This document shows positions 19,776-28,611 of a DNA stretch of 64,000 nt, one piece after another. How positions within the stretch are numbered: position 1 is the stretch's first letter; each line of letters opens with the position of its first letter. Source of the stretch: Terricaulis sp. Its GTDB lineage: Bacteria > Pseudomonadota > Alphaproteobacteria > Caulobacterales > Aquidulcibacteraceae. The stretch covers positions 235,253 through 299,252 of the forward strand of contig JANPZV010000004.1 in NCBI GenBank assembly GCA_024707365.1, given 5' to 3'. Below the pieces are notes generated by a model, which had not been told where the DNA came from, ran no database searches, and worked only from the letters and a program-made list of their open reading frames with translations. A program made the position numbers and the translations under genes.

Positions 19776-20718
19776 TTAAAACATAAAGGCGGGGGCGCGC
19801 ACGCGCGCGCCCAGCATGAAGGCGTCCGCAACGTGGCGCAGCGGCGCAAGATCGACGCCCGATGCGCGGGCGACGATCAGATCGCGGAATTCGGTATAAA
19901 CGCCGGCATATTCAGCGCGCAGCGGATCTATATCCGCAGCCGGGGCGATCACCGCGCCATTGATGTGCAGCACCGCGCCGCCATCTTTCAATGTCAGCTG
20001 CTCACCGTCTTGGGTGGCGATGCGGATCTCCCAGGTTTGCGGCCCGGTTTGCAGGAAATCGAACGCGGCGCGGATCGGCGCGCCGGCCTCGTCGGCAAAC
20101 ACAAGATCAGCCGCGATCGGGCGCCTGCCGGTTTTCCGGGAAGGCGAGCGTTCCCGATTGCAACGCAAACGGCAGCGGCAGAATGTGCGTGATGATCGAG
20201 AGCGCGTTGATCCCAGGATCAAACACGCCAAGCCCGCCCGGCGCGAAAATCCAATCCTGGCCCGGATGCCAATGGCGCACATCTTCGCGCCACTCGATCT
20301 CGACCCAAGCGAGGCGCTTGTCGGCCAGCCACGCCCTGGCCAGCGCCACGCCCGGCGCATGGCGCGAGTGCCAGGAGGCGTTGAGCGTCACGCCCTTGGC
20401 GGCTGCGCGCGAGGCGAGCGCGGCGACCTCGCTGAGCGTGGCGCCCGGCGGCTTTTCCAGCAGGACGTGCTTGCCCGCTTCAAGCGCAAGGCGTGCGTCG
20501 GCTGCGCGTGCGGCGGGCGGGGCGCACAACGCGATCGCCTCCACATCGGGCGTTGCGTCGAGCATGTCGGCCAATGATCGGAAATTGCGCACGCCATCGA
20601 GCGGCGCGCCCCGGTTCGCTGCGGCGATCAGCGTAAAGTCATCGCGTCCAGCCAAAACCGGCAAATGCTGCGCCCGCGCAATCACACCGACGCCGACGAG
20701 CCCGAGCTTAATCGCCAT
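19776..20718 (-). CDS. Gfo/Idh/MocA oxidoreductase, probable D-galactose 1-dehydrogenase, frameshifted
   Basis: About 313 residues. The N-terminal Rossmann half (KLGLVGVGVIARAQHLPVLA, then EAGKHVLLEKPPGATLSEVA) and the substrate half (WHSRHAPGVALARAW; RHWHPGQDWIFAPGGLGVFD; GINALSIITHILPLPF) match aldose 1-dehydrogenases of the galactose type. Near 20120 the frame breaks at a CCC in GCGCCCGAT. One C fewer joins ENRQAP to IAADLVFADEAGAP, and the protein then ends DLAPLRHVADAFMLGARVR at 19776. Start ATG at 20718. It precedes a lactonase gene in the same direction. Confidence 0.8.
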
Positions 20719-20790
20719 CAAAACACCCGCACCCGAGCGTGAGTTGGGGCGCGAGCCCCGTCACGCGCTTTTATTGGTTCGCCGCACTTT

Positions 20791-20931
20791 TCATAAGTCC
20801 GAAAAATAAGCAAACATCCGCCGCGCCGCGATTGTCCGGCGGTTCTGGCGTTGCGCGCCATGATCGCGCACCGGCGCGGACGCGGGCGCGGCCATAGCCA
20901 GCGCCGCGGCGAACGTAAAGCTGGGGAGCAT
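20791..20931 (-). CDS. Possible small secreted peptide downstream of copA
   Basis: A 46-codon frame 16 bases after the copA stop: MLPSFTFAAALAMAAPASA resembles a signal peptide, followed by a basic tail (RQNRRTIAARRMF). No homologue comes to mind, and given the indel rate of this sequence the tail may be read in the wrong frame. Position suggests cotranscription with the copper exporter. Confidence 0.3.
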   Translation of the reverse strand: MLPSFTFAAALAMAAPASAPVRDHGAQRQNRRTIAARRMFAYFSDL

Positions 20932-20947
20932 TCGTTTCTCCCAGAGA

Positions 20948-23108
20948 TCAGATGCGCGCCCGATTGAGCCGCAACGCATTGACGATGACGCTGACCGACG
21001 ACAGCGCCATCGCGCCCGCAGCAATCGCGGGGAGAGCAGCCAGCCGAACATCGGATAAAACACTCCCGCCGCGATCGGCACGCCGGCGGCGTTGTAGGCG
21101 AAGGCGAAAAAGAGATTCTGCCGGATGTTGGCCATCACCGCGCGCGCGAGTTTGCGTGCGCGCACCAGCCCGGTGAGCTCGCCCGAGAGCAGCGTCACCG
21201 CGGCGCTTTCGATGGCGACGTCCGCGCCCGCGCCCATGGCGATGCCGACATCGGCCGCAGCCAGCGCCGGGGCATCGTTCACGCCATCGCCCGCCATCGC
21301 CACCACGCGCCCCTCGCCGCGCAGCTTTTGCACGAGGGCGGCTTTGTCTTGCGGCAGAACATCGGCCTCCACCTCATCGATGCCCAGCGCCCGCGCCACC
21401 GCAAGCGCCGTGGTGCGGTTATCGCCCGTCATCATCACCAGGCGCACGCCATCGGCCTTGAGCGCCGCCACCGCGCCCGCGCTGGAAGGCTTCACCGGAT
21501 CGGCCACCGCGATGAGCCCCGCGGGGCGGCCATCGACCGCGACGAAAACCGCTGTCGCGCCATCGGCGCGCAAGCGCTCGGCATCGGCTTGCAATGGCGC
21601 GGGTTCAACGCCCCGCGCACGTAGAAAATCGGCGCGTCCGATGAGCAGCGCCTTGCCAGCGACGCGGCCTTCAACGCCCTGGCCCACGGGCGAGTCGAAA
21701 TCTTCTGCGTCGGTGATGGCGAGCCCGCGCGCGGCGGCGGCGTTGACGATGGCGTGTGCGAGCGGATGCTCGCTGCCGCGCTCAAGGCTGGCGGCCAGCG
21801 CCAGCACATCATTTTCGGCAAAACCTTCCGCGGCGATCAAAGCCGTGACGGCCGGCTTGCCCTCCGTGAGCGTGCCGGTTTTGTCGATGATCAGCGTGTC
21901 GATTTTCTCGAACCGTTCGAGTGCTTCGGCGTTTTTAATGAGCACGCCTGCGCGCGCGCCCGGCCCACGCCGGCCATGATCGACATGGGCGTTGCAAGCC
22001 CCAGCGCGCAAGGGCAGGCGATGATCAGCACAGACACCGCCGCTAAAAGCGCGAAACTAAAGCGCGGCTCGGGCCCAAACAGCATCCAAGCGATGAACGC
22101 CAGCAACGCAACCGCGATCACGGCGGGCACAAACCAAGCCGCGACCTGATCGGCCAGCCGCTGAATCGGCGCGCGCGATCGTTGCGCGGCCGCCACCATA
22201 TGCACGATCTGCGAGAGCAGCGTATCGGCGCCGACCTTCTCCGCGCGGATCACGAACGAGGATGTGGTGTTCAGCGAGCCGGCAATGACGGCCGAGCCGG
22301 GCTGTTTTGTCACTGGCATGGATTCGCCGGTGACAAGGGATTCATCAATTGCGGCGCGGCCTTCCTCGATGACGCCATCGACGGGGATTTTCTCGCCGGG
22401 CCGAACCCGCAAGCGATCACCCGCCTGGACATGTTCCAACGGCACGTCCTCATCGCCATCTGGGCCGAGGCGGCGCGCGGTTTTGGGTGCAAGATCAAAA
22501 GCGCGCGGATCGCGCCAGAGGTGCTCTCGCGCGCGCGCAGCTCCAGCACTTGGCCAAGCAAGACCAGCGTGGTGATCACCGCCGCCGCTTCAAAATAGAC
22601 GGGCGCCCGCGCCGTGCGCGCCGCGCACCACGTCGGGAAATACGCCCGGCGCCAGCAGCGCGACGACGCTGTAAATGAACGCCACCCCAACGCCGAGCGC
22701 GATCAGTGTGAACATGTTGAGGTTTTTGGTTTTCAGTGAATCCCACGCGCGCACGAAAAACGGCCAGCCGGCCCAAAGCACGACAGGGCTCGCCAGCGCA
22801 AATTGGATCCAATTGGAAAGCGGCTGGGCCACAAGATGCAGGCCCAACAGGTGTTGGCCCATTTCCAGGATGAACACCGGCGCCGTCAGCGCCAGCGCGA
22901 TCCAGAGGCGCCGCGTCATATCGGCGAGTTCAGGATTGGGCGCGGCGCTTGGCAGCATGGGTTCCAGCGCCATGCCGCAGATCGGGCAAGGCCCTGGCCC
23001 GTCGCGCACGATTTCGGGGTGCATCGGACAGGTCCATTGCGCGCCCGGCGGGGCGGGCTTTGGCGCGGATGTGCCGTGGTGGTGGGAATGAGTTTCGCAG
23101 CAGCTCAT
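20948..23108 (-). CDS. copA: Copper-translocating P1B-type ATPase, frameshifted at about four sites
   Basis: About 719 residues in total. The N-terminus has a His-rich start and a heavy-metal-binding domain ([20 protein letters not shown]) in place of a classic HMA fold. Then come the actuator [14 protein letters not shown], the membrane metal site [12 protein letters not shown], the phosphorylation site [10 protein letters not shown], the P1B His-Pro in GSEHPLAHA and the hinge [14 protein letters not shown]. The reading frame shifts near 22610, 22490 (A4 run), 21960 (GC run) and 21030 (C4 run); corrected, the protein ends ALRLNRARI at 20948. It exports Cu(I) and is coupled to csoR by an ATGA overlap. 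Confidence 0.88.
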
Positions 23109-23375
23109 TTTTCGCTCCGGCCAAGGAGTTCAATCAGTTCGGCGGCTTTCTTGTGCTGCTCGGCGGCGTTGCCCGAAAGCGATCGCGTCTTCGATGCAAT
23201 GATGCAGGTGATCTTTGAGCAGCGCGCTTTCGACGCGCGCCAGCGCCGCGCGGGCCGCGCGCACCTGGGTCAGCACATCAATGCAATAGCGATCTTCTTT
23301 CACCATGCCGGCGATGCCGCGCACTTGGCCTTCGATGCGTTTGAGCCTGTTGAGGATGTGGGTTCTGTCATGCAT
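23105..23375 (-). CDS. csoR: CsoR/RcnR-family metal-sensing repressor, frameshifted
   Basis: About 89 residues, an all-helical DUF156 repressor: MHDRTHILNRLKRIEGQVRG, EDRYCIDVLTQVRAAR (first metal Cys) and LLKDHLHHCIEDAIA (His and second Cys of the Cu(I) site, the C-H-C pattern of CsoR). The ORF as given ends early at 23130. Removing one T from the TTT near 23180 gives the normal tail GNAAEQHKKAAELIELLGRS with a TGA at 23105 overlapping the copA ATG. A strong palindromic operator precedes the start, so it most likely represses its own operon until copper binds. Confidence 0.88.
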
Positions 23376-23384
23376 GGGTGTGAT

Positions 23385-23405
23385 ATATACCCGATGGGGG
23401 TATAT
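23385..23405. promoter_or_regulatory. CsoR-type operator
   Basis: Perfect 8-bp inverted repeat ATATACCC-N5-GGGTATAT, the well-known GC-flanked-by-AT form of CsoR operators. It lies 9 bases upstream of the csoR start codon on the minus strand, so bound repressor would cover the promoter or ribosome access region of csoR-copA. Confidence 0.8.
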
Positions 23406-23437
23406 GCAAGGCCGCTGTCGGCAAAAGGATCGGGCGG

Positions 23438-23700
23438 CGCAGCGTTTGAGGCGTCCAGCCGCTTCAAAGCGGATGAACACGCGGTTGTTGGAAATGGCGC
23501 CGTATGGCTGAAGGCAGGGCGTCGCCGTCGTCGACGCGCTGGCAGGCGCGATCATGGTCGAACCGATAAAGCGCGCCGGAGATCTGCGCCTCGGTGGAGC
23601 CGGCTCGGATGCGGCTAAAGCGATCCCAGCAAGGCGTTGATTCTGCCCTCCTGGGTTGACGTGGCGCACGACGCAGCGTTTGAGGGGGCGTCCCTCAGCC
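23438..23700. repeat. Direct repeats bracketing a lactonase gene remnant
   Basis: CGCAGCGTTTGAGG-CGTCC-AGCC occurs at 23438-23460 and again, with small inserts, at 23672-23700. The two copies frame the partial lactonase copy at 23461-23625. This 339-base gap between csoR and mgtE otherwise holds only the CsoR operator. Confidence 0.55.
23461..23625 (-). pseudogene. Degraded partial copy of the SMP-30 lactonase gene
   Basis: About 165 bases closely match 19167-19420 inside the lactonase gene, in the same orientation. Stretches such as GCTTCAAAGCGGATGAACAC and CTGGCAGGCGCGATCATGGT are identical. The copy has lost internal segments (about 90 bases in total) and carries point changes, so no protein can be read. 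It sits immediately inside a pair of direct repeats upstream of the copper operon. Confidence 0.75.
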
Positions 23701-23713
23701 AAAGCGTCCGCCG

Positions 23714-25102
23714 ATGACCACAGACCCCGAAGCGGCGGCCGAAACCCAACACGCGCCGCCCTCCGAAAACCCGGCCTTCATCGCCAGCGTCATCGGCGCT
23801 GCGGGCGATCATGACGCGCCGTTGCTGCGCCGGCTGCTGGCCGCGCTCAACGCGCCCGATCTGGCCGATGTGATCGAGCATGTGCCGCTGGAGACGGCGC
23901 TCACCATCGCGCGCCTGATCGGGCGCGAATTGCCGGCCGATGTGCTGCCGGAGCTCTCGTGGGAGCGGCGTGAGCAGGTGCTGGCCGAACTGCCGGCGGA
24001 TGTCGTCGGCCGGGCGCTCGGCGAACTCGACACCGATGACGCCGCCGCCGTCGCCGCCGACATTGACGAAGAGCAGCTCGAAGAGGTGCTCGCCGCCGCG
24101 GATGAGGATACGCGCCTCGCGGTCGAGGATGCGCTCTCCTATGATGAAGAAACCGCCGGCCGCCTCATGCAGCGCGAATACGTCGCTGCGCCCGAGGGGG
24201 CGAGTGTGGGCGCGGTGATAGATCGGCTGCGCGCCGAGGCCGCCGAGCTGCCCGATGAGTTTTTTGAAATCTATGTTGTGGATGCGGCCATGCGCCCGGT
24301 GGCGGCGGTGCGGGTTTCACAATTGCTGCGTTCGCACCGTGAAACCCCGCTGGCCGAGATCGCCCGCAGCCCGCTTATCCTCATCCATACCGAGATGGAT
24401 CAGGAGGAGGTGGCCCAGACGTTCCAGAAATACCACATGGCCTCCGCGCCCGTGGTCGATGAAAGCGGACGCCTCACCGGCATGGTGACGGTGGATGATA
24501 TTGTCGACATCATCAGCGAGGAGAGCGAGGAGGATTTGCTCAAGCTCGCCGGCGTGTCTGAAGCTGCGCAAACCGATACGGTGGCGCGCTCTGTGCGCGC
24601 GCGCGCGCCGTGGCTGCTGGTCAATCTCGGCACCGCGGTGCTGGCCTCCACCGTGATCAGCGCGTTCGAGGGCTCGATCGATCAATTGGTGGCGCTTGCG
24701 GTTCTGATGCCGATCGTCGCCTCGCTCGGGGGCAACGCCGCCACGCAGGCGCTCACTGTGGCGGTGCGCGCCATCGCCGCGCGTGAACTCACCCAGTCAA
24801 GCGCCCCGCGCTATATTCTGCGTGAGACGCTGACGGCGGTGGCCAATGGGATTATCTTCGCGCTGGTGCTCGCCATCGTGGTGCAGCTTTGGTTTCAGAA
24901 CCCGCTGCTTTCCTTCTCGATCGGCCTCGCCATTCTTATCACCTTCGCCAGCGCCGGGCTTGCGGGCATTCTTGTGCCGCTCACGCTGCGCCGCTTCGGC
25001 GCCGATCCTGCGGTTTCATCCTCGGTGTTTGTCACCTTCGTGACCGATATCGTCGGTTTTCTGGCGTTCCTTGGCCTCGCCACGGTGATCCTGCTCAGCT
25101 GA
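23714..25102 (+). CDS. mgtE: Magnesium transporter MgtE
   Basis: 462-residue Mg2+ channel. An N-terminal superhelical domain (about residues 35-150, LAALNAPDLADVIEHVPLET) is followed by a connecting acidic stretch. Then come two CBS domains (about 155-280, with RLTGMVTVDDIVDIISEESE) and five membrane helices (about 300-462) with the pore signature AVLMPIVASLGGNAATQAL. Family MgtE gates by Mg2+ binding between the N and CBS domains. Length is normal and the frame is intact. Confidence 0.95.
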   Translation: MTTDPEAAAETQHAPPSENPAFIASVIGAAGDHDAPLLRRLLAALNAPDLADVIEHVPLETALTIARLIGRELPADVLPELSWERREQVLAELPADVVGRALGELDTDDAAAVAADIDEEQLEEVLAAADEDTRLAVEDALSYDEETAGRLMQREYVAAPEGASVGAVIDRLRAEAAELPDEFFEIYVVDAAMRPVAAVRVSQLLRSHRETPLAEIARSPLILIHTEMDQEEVAQTFQKYHMASAPVVDESGRLTGMVTVDDIVDIISEESEEDLLKLAGVSEAAQTDTVARSVRARAPWLLVNLGTAVLASTVISAFEGSIDQLVALAVLMPIVASLGGNAATQALTVAVRAIAARELTQSSAPRYILRETLTAVANGIIFALVLAIVVQLWFQNPLLSFSIGLAILITFASAGLAGILVPLTLRRFGADPAVSSSVFVTFVTDIVGFLAFLGLATVILLS

Positions 25103-25234
25103 AAGCCTTAACGGCGCTTTCACTTTCTACGCACGCGCCTGGCGCCGGACTTGCCTGATTGGCGAAGTCCGCGCGCGCCATGGCTCATAATGGCGCGCCC
25201 GGCTGTGAAAAATAGCCTGAAGGGCGTTAAAGCC

Positions 25235-26274
25235 ATGAATGAAACAGTCTCCGCCGCTGGCCTCGATCTCATTAAGGAGCATGAGGGCTTCCGCGCTGAG
25301 CCGATTCAGCTGCCGAACGGCGATTGGCTGGTTGGCTATGGCCATGTGCGCGCGGGCGAAGCCGGCGCTGCGGTGAGCGAGGCCGAGGCGCAAGCGTTTT
25401 TGGCGGCGGATGTCGCTGCTGTGGCGGCCATGGTGAACGAATGCTTGCTGGTTGCGGTTTCGCAAAGCCAGTTTGACGCGCTTGTCTCGTTCGCGATGTC
25501 CGTTGGCGCGGAGGCTTTCGCCCAAAGCCAGGTGTTGCGTCGCGTGAACGCGGGCGAGCACCTTGCCGCGGCGTGCGCGATGGATGCGTGGCGCAAATGC
25601 GAGATTGAAGGCCAGCCTGAGGTGATCGACGCGCTGGTGCGCCGCCGGGCGCTTGAAAAGGCGCTTTACCTCAAGGACGTGTCTTTCAAATCCGCGCCTT
25701 CCGCTTTCATGCGGGCAGAGCTTGATTTCGCCGCTTCAGTGCTCGGCGCGCCCATCGTGTATGCGCCTGCGCCGGATCTGGAGCACGCGCGCCCGGCCGC
25801 GGCGCCCCCCGAAAGCTGGCCAGCGGCTCACCGACATTCTTATGTCTGAGCCGGCCACCGAGGCGCTGCTGCTGACGCAAATCGTTCCAGATTCTGAATC
25901 GGACCAAGCAAACGAACTCGTCACCGCGCACGCAAAGCCGGTGGCGCGTCAGGAAAACGGCGCTTGTGCCTGCAGGGCAGGGCTTGCGTGAAATCCAGCT
26001 TGTGCGTTTGCCCAAGAACCCGGCCCCGGAGGGCCTGTGGACGCGCGTTGTCGATCATTTTGATCTCCCGCCCGCCTTGTTCGTGGCGGCGCCTGTCGCG
26101 CTCGTGCTGTTTGGGCTGGCGGCGGTGTTGGTGGGCGTTTCGTTGCTGCTCGATACCACAAAAGGCGCGCTGCAGATTGTTGGCGCGCTCGCGCTTCTCG
26201 GCCCTGGCGCGGCGTCGGCGGTGTTTGGCGCGCGCGCTTTCGCAGAGGCGCGCCGCGCGCCCGCGCACGCTTAG
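25235..26274 (+). CDS. Lysozyme-like (GH24) protein with C-terminal membrane region, frameshifted twice
   Basis: About 345 residues. Start at ATG 25235 (MNETVSAAGLDLIKEHEGFR); the Glu of the EGF segment and GDWLVGYGHVRAGEAG fit phage-type lysozyme folds, followed by QFDALVSFAMSVGAEAF. The frame breaks at a C6 run (25804-25809), continues as KAGQRLTDILMSEPATEALL, breaks again near the AAAA at 25955, and goes on as REIQLVRLPKNPAPEG into two membrane helices (FVAAPVALVLFGLAAVLVGV; LQIVGALALLGPGAASAVFG). Such chromosomal lysozyme-like proteins occur in alphaproteobacteria without prophage context. A wall-related role is inference. Confidence 0.72.
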
Positions 26275-26391
26275 GTCAATCTCTTACGCTGGTCAGCGTC
26301 GGGGGCGGGAGCGATCCCGCCCCCATTTTCTTGCCTCAATGGAACGCGCCGGCGTGCGCGCGCATTGATCCGCCGGGGCGAGGAGCAATCC

Positions 26392-26691
26392 ATGCCGGCA
26401 AAATCCAAAGCACAGCAAAAGGCCGCAGGCGCCGCGCTCGCGGCCAAGCGCGGGGCCGCGCCCAAATCCAAACTCGTCGGCGCCGCGCGCGAGATGTATG
26501 ACAGCATGAGCGAAAAACAGCTCGATGATTTCGCGTCGACCAAGCGCAAGGGCAAGCCCGATTACGTCAAAGGCAGCCCAGCGGGCGCCAAGAAGGCCGC
26601 GCGGAAAAAGGCGGCGAAGAAGGCCGCCGCCACGCGTGCGAAAAAACGCGGAGAAAAAATCCCGCTGAGGCAAGGCGCCGCCGCCAAATAA
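26392..26691 (+). CDS. DUF3008 family basic protein
   Basis: 99 residues. The first ~60 match the small DUF3008 family: MPAKSKAQQKAAGAALAAKR, LVGAAREMYDSMSEKQLDDF and ASTKRKGKPDYVKG. A lysine/alanine-rich histone-like tail (GAKKAARKKAAKKAAATRAK) follows, so it may bind nucleic acid; that is inference. GAGGAG precedes the ATG at 26392. A GC hairpin (GGGCCGC...GCGGCCC) lies right after the stop. Confidence 0.8.
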   Translation: MPAKSKAQQKAAGAALAAKRGAAPKSKLVGAAREMYDSMSEKQLDDFASTKRKGKPDYVKGSPAGAKKAARKKAAKKAAATRAKKRGEKIPLRQGAAAK

Positions 26692-26752
26692 AAGGGCCGC
26701 CCCGGTTGCCCGGCGCGGCCCCTCCATTGTCCCCTAGAGCGGACGATGAGGC

Positions 26753-26827
26753 TTAGATCTCAGCCGCGCGCGCGCCCGAGGTGGTCCAAGCCTGAAACGT
26801 CGCCCCACAAGAGTGACAATGAGACAT
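26753..26827 (-). CDS. 24-residue ORF with perfect Shine-Dalgarno sequence and CxxC motif
   Basis: Reads MSHCHSCGATFQAWTTSGAR then AAEI. Upstream of the ATG the minus strand has AAGGAGGTGATCC, a 13-base perfect complement to the 3' end of 16S rRNA and rare even for highly expressed genes. The C-H-S-C knuckle could bind a metal. It lies between the convergent DUF3008 gene and the lipoprotein trio. No homologue is known to me; the initiation signal is the main support. Confidence 0.5.
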   Translation of the reverse strand: MSHCHSCGATFQAWTTSGARAAEI

Positions 26828-26923
26828 GGATCACCTCCTTTCCTACAAAGCCGGCAACACCGCCGGAAGCGTTTAACATAGGCGCCAAGCCGCCTTCGCA
26901 AAGCGCCTTGGCTAACGCGCCTG

Positions 26924-27493
26924 CTATTCGCGCTCTGGCGTGTGTGAGCCAAGGAAGGTCACGTTGGTTCCCGCCAGCGCCACGCAGGCGTTGCTTTCAC
27001 CGCCATCGGGATAGCAAAACAGCGGCCCTTGCGCGCCGCGCGCCGCTTCATATTGGCCGCGCGTGACGGCCGGTTGGAAAAAGGGCGGGCGCGCCGCGCG
27101 CGCGGGCCATGCCGGCAATTCGCTCGCGCGCTGGGTTTCGGAGGTGTTGATGATCCAGCTCTCGAGATCGCTGCGCATGCCGGTGGCGTCGTTATTGGGA
27201 TTGAACGCCAGCGAGATTTCAGCGGCGCGATATTCGCGCGTGAACAGCATCTGCCCGTCGCGCGATTCAATGCGCAGCACCACCACCGCGTCCGCGCAGG
27301 TTTCGCCGCGCGCATCGGCCTCAAGCACATAATATTGGCTGCCCACCGCAGACCAATCGCGCGAGGCTTGCACGTTGCAGCCCGCGCTGGGCGCGGGAAT
27401 GTTTGCTTGCGCTGCTTGCTTGCCTTGCTCCTCCGCCGCCGGCTGGCACGCCGCCAGCGCCAAGGCAAAAAGGATCACGCTTGCTCGCCTCAT
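26924..27493 (-). CDS. Uncharacterised lipoprotein, third member of a paralogous trio
   Basis: 189 residues with a lipoprotein signal (MRRASVILFALALAACQPAA, Cys16). The mature part has GCNVQASRDWSAV, EADARGETCADAVVVLRIES, a Tyr/Phe strand (GQMLFTREYRAAEIS), a helical middle and a late Cys pair (LFCYPDGGESNACVALAG). The same plan and cysteine positions occur in the two genes upstream, with which it is joined by ATGA overlaps. Probably an outer-membrane or periplasmic disulfide-bonded domain; function unknown. Confidence 0.75.
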   Translation of the reverse strand: MRRASVILFALALAACQPAAEEQGKQAAQANIPAPSAGCNVQASRDWSAVGSQYYVLEADARGETCADAVVVLRIESRDGQMLFTREYRAAEISLAFNPNNDATGMRSDLESWIINTSETQRASELPAWPARAARPPFFQPAVTRGQYEAARGAQGPLFCYPDGGESNACVALAGTNVTFLGSHTPERE

Positions 27494-28018
27494 GGAGTTT
27501 GACCTTCCTCGTTGCTTTCAAGATCGAGTAATTGGCCCGCGCCCCCGGCTGCGGGCTCCCAGAACACGCAAAAGCCGCCGCCCCGTGCCGGCGTAATGGC
27601 AGAGCATCGGCAGATCGCGCGCGCGAATGTCCTCATAGGTGAGCTGGTCGAGCCCGGTTTGTCCAGCGCTGAGCTGCGTCCAAACGGGGGCGGCGCTGGT
27701 GCGCGAAACCTCCGCCGCCGCCCAGCGCTCTAAAAAGGCTTTCATCGCCTCTTCTTCAGGTTCGGCGAAGCCTTCGCCGAACGCGCGCGCCAGCGGCGCG
27801 GCATAGACCCACACCGGATCGCCCTCATGGGTGGTGATGGTGAGCACGCCAAACGCTTGCGCGCAATTTTGCCCAAGGCTGCGCGCCTCGATCACGTCCG
27901 GGCTGGCGCCTTCGGTGAAGGCGATGTCGCGCGCGACGCGGGCTTCGCAATGGGCTTCTTGCTGCGGCGCGCACGCGGCGCAGAGCGCAAGGCCGGCCAA
28001 GATCAACAGGCGCATCAT
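27490..28018 (-). CDS. Uncharacterised lipoprotein, second of the trio, frameshifted near the 3' end
   Basis: About 175 residues. Two adjacent ATG codons (28018, 28015) give MRLLILAGLALCAACAPQQE with a lipobox Cys. CEARVARDIAFTEG, EARSLGQNCAQAFGVLTITT and DIRARDLPMLCHYAGTG mirror the other two proteins. The frame as given ends in arginine-rich nonsense. Deleting one G from the GGGG near 27583 restores GGGFCVFWEPAAGGAGQLL and a TGA at 27490 that overlaps the next ATG. Start and stop both overlap neighbours, so the three genes are one translational unit. Confidence 0.72.
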
Positions 28019-28572
28019 GGCTGGTATCCCAGGACAGGCGCGATCTCTGCGCCGTCGATGACAACGCATTCCACCGCGTCCACGCCGGCGGAAATGCAAA
28101 GCGTCGGCAGCGCCCGCGCGCGCACGGCTTCATAGGCCTCGCGCGCGATTGGGGCGCGATAGGGCAGCGCGCCATCGGCTTCGCCTGGGTGATCGGCGCC
28201 TTCGCGCCAAGCGGGCAATTGCGCTGATGTCATGCGCGTGGCGTCGGTCCAGCTTGCCAGAAACGTCTCAACCTTCGCGGGCGCGACCGGCGCGTCGTGC
28301 GCCGATGGCGCGCCGCCCACGGTCATCGCGTGATATGTGGAGTTCAAAGTGTAGGTCGCAGCGCCGCTTGTGACTTCAAGCGCCACTGTAGCGCCAAGGC
28401 AGGTTTCGCCGCTGGCGCGTGCTGTCAGCGTGGCGCGCGCATCTGATTCATCCCAGTTGATCTCGCGCGTCACCGTGAGCGCGCACGCGGCGGAAGCGGC
28501 CTCTTGCCGCTGCCCGCACGCGCTGAGCGCGAGCGCCGCTAAAAGCATGATGAATAAGCGCTTGGAACCCAC
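28015..28572 (-). CDS. Uncharacterised lipoprotein, first of the trio
   Basis: 185 residues: MGSKRLFIMLLAALALSACG gives lipobox Cys19, then ACALTVTREINWDE, ARASGETCLGATVALEVTSG, a helical segment (KVETFLASWTDATRMTSAQL) and LPTLCISAGVDAVECVVIDG. It shares with its two downstream paralogues the C...R-(D/E)-(W/I) start, the GETC/GQNC motif, the W/P-rich helix and the final two cysteines. Coupled to the next gene by TGATG-type overlap. I do not recognise the family. Confidence 0.75.
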   Translation of the reverse strand: MGSKRLFIMLLAALALSACGQRQEAASAACALTVTREINWDESDARATLTARASGETCLGATVALEVTSGAATYTLNSTYHAMTVGGAPSAHDAPVAPAKVETFLASWTDATRMTSAQLPAWREGADHPGEADGALPYRAPIAREAYEAVRARALPTLCISAGVDAVECVVIDGAEIAPVLGYQP

Positions 28573-28611
28573 GATTCGCGGACCATAGCGGCGATGGGCG
28601 CGGGCGTCAGC

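Noticed and set aside
25235..26274. Prophage remnant suggested by the lysozyme-like gene
   Set aside because: Neighbours are mgtE, DUF3008 and lipoproteins; no integrase, tail, holin or att-like repeats were seen.
26828..26845. TGGATCACCTCCTTTC on the plus strand as a 16S rRNA 3' fragment
   Set aside because: The match is limited to about 16 bases with no 16S helix around it; it is better read as a perfect ribosome binding site on the minus strand.
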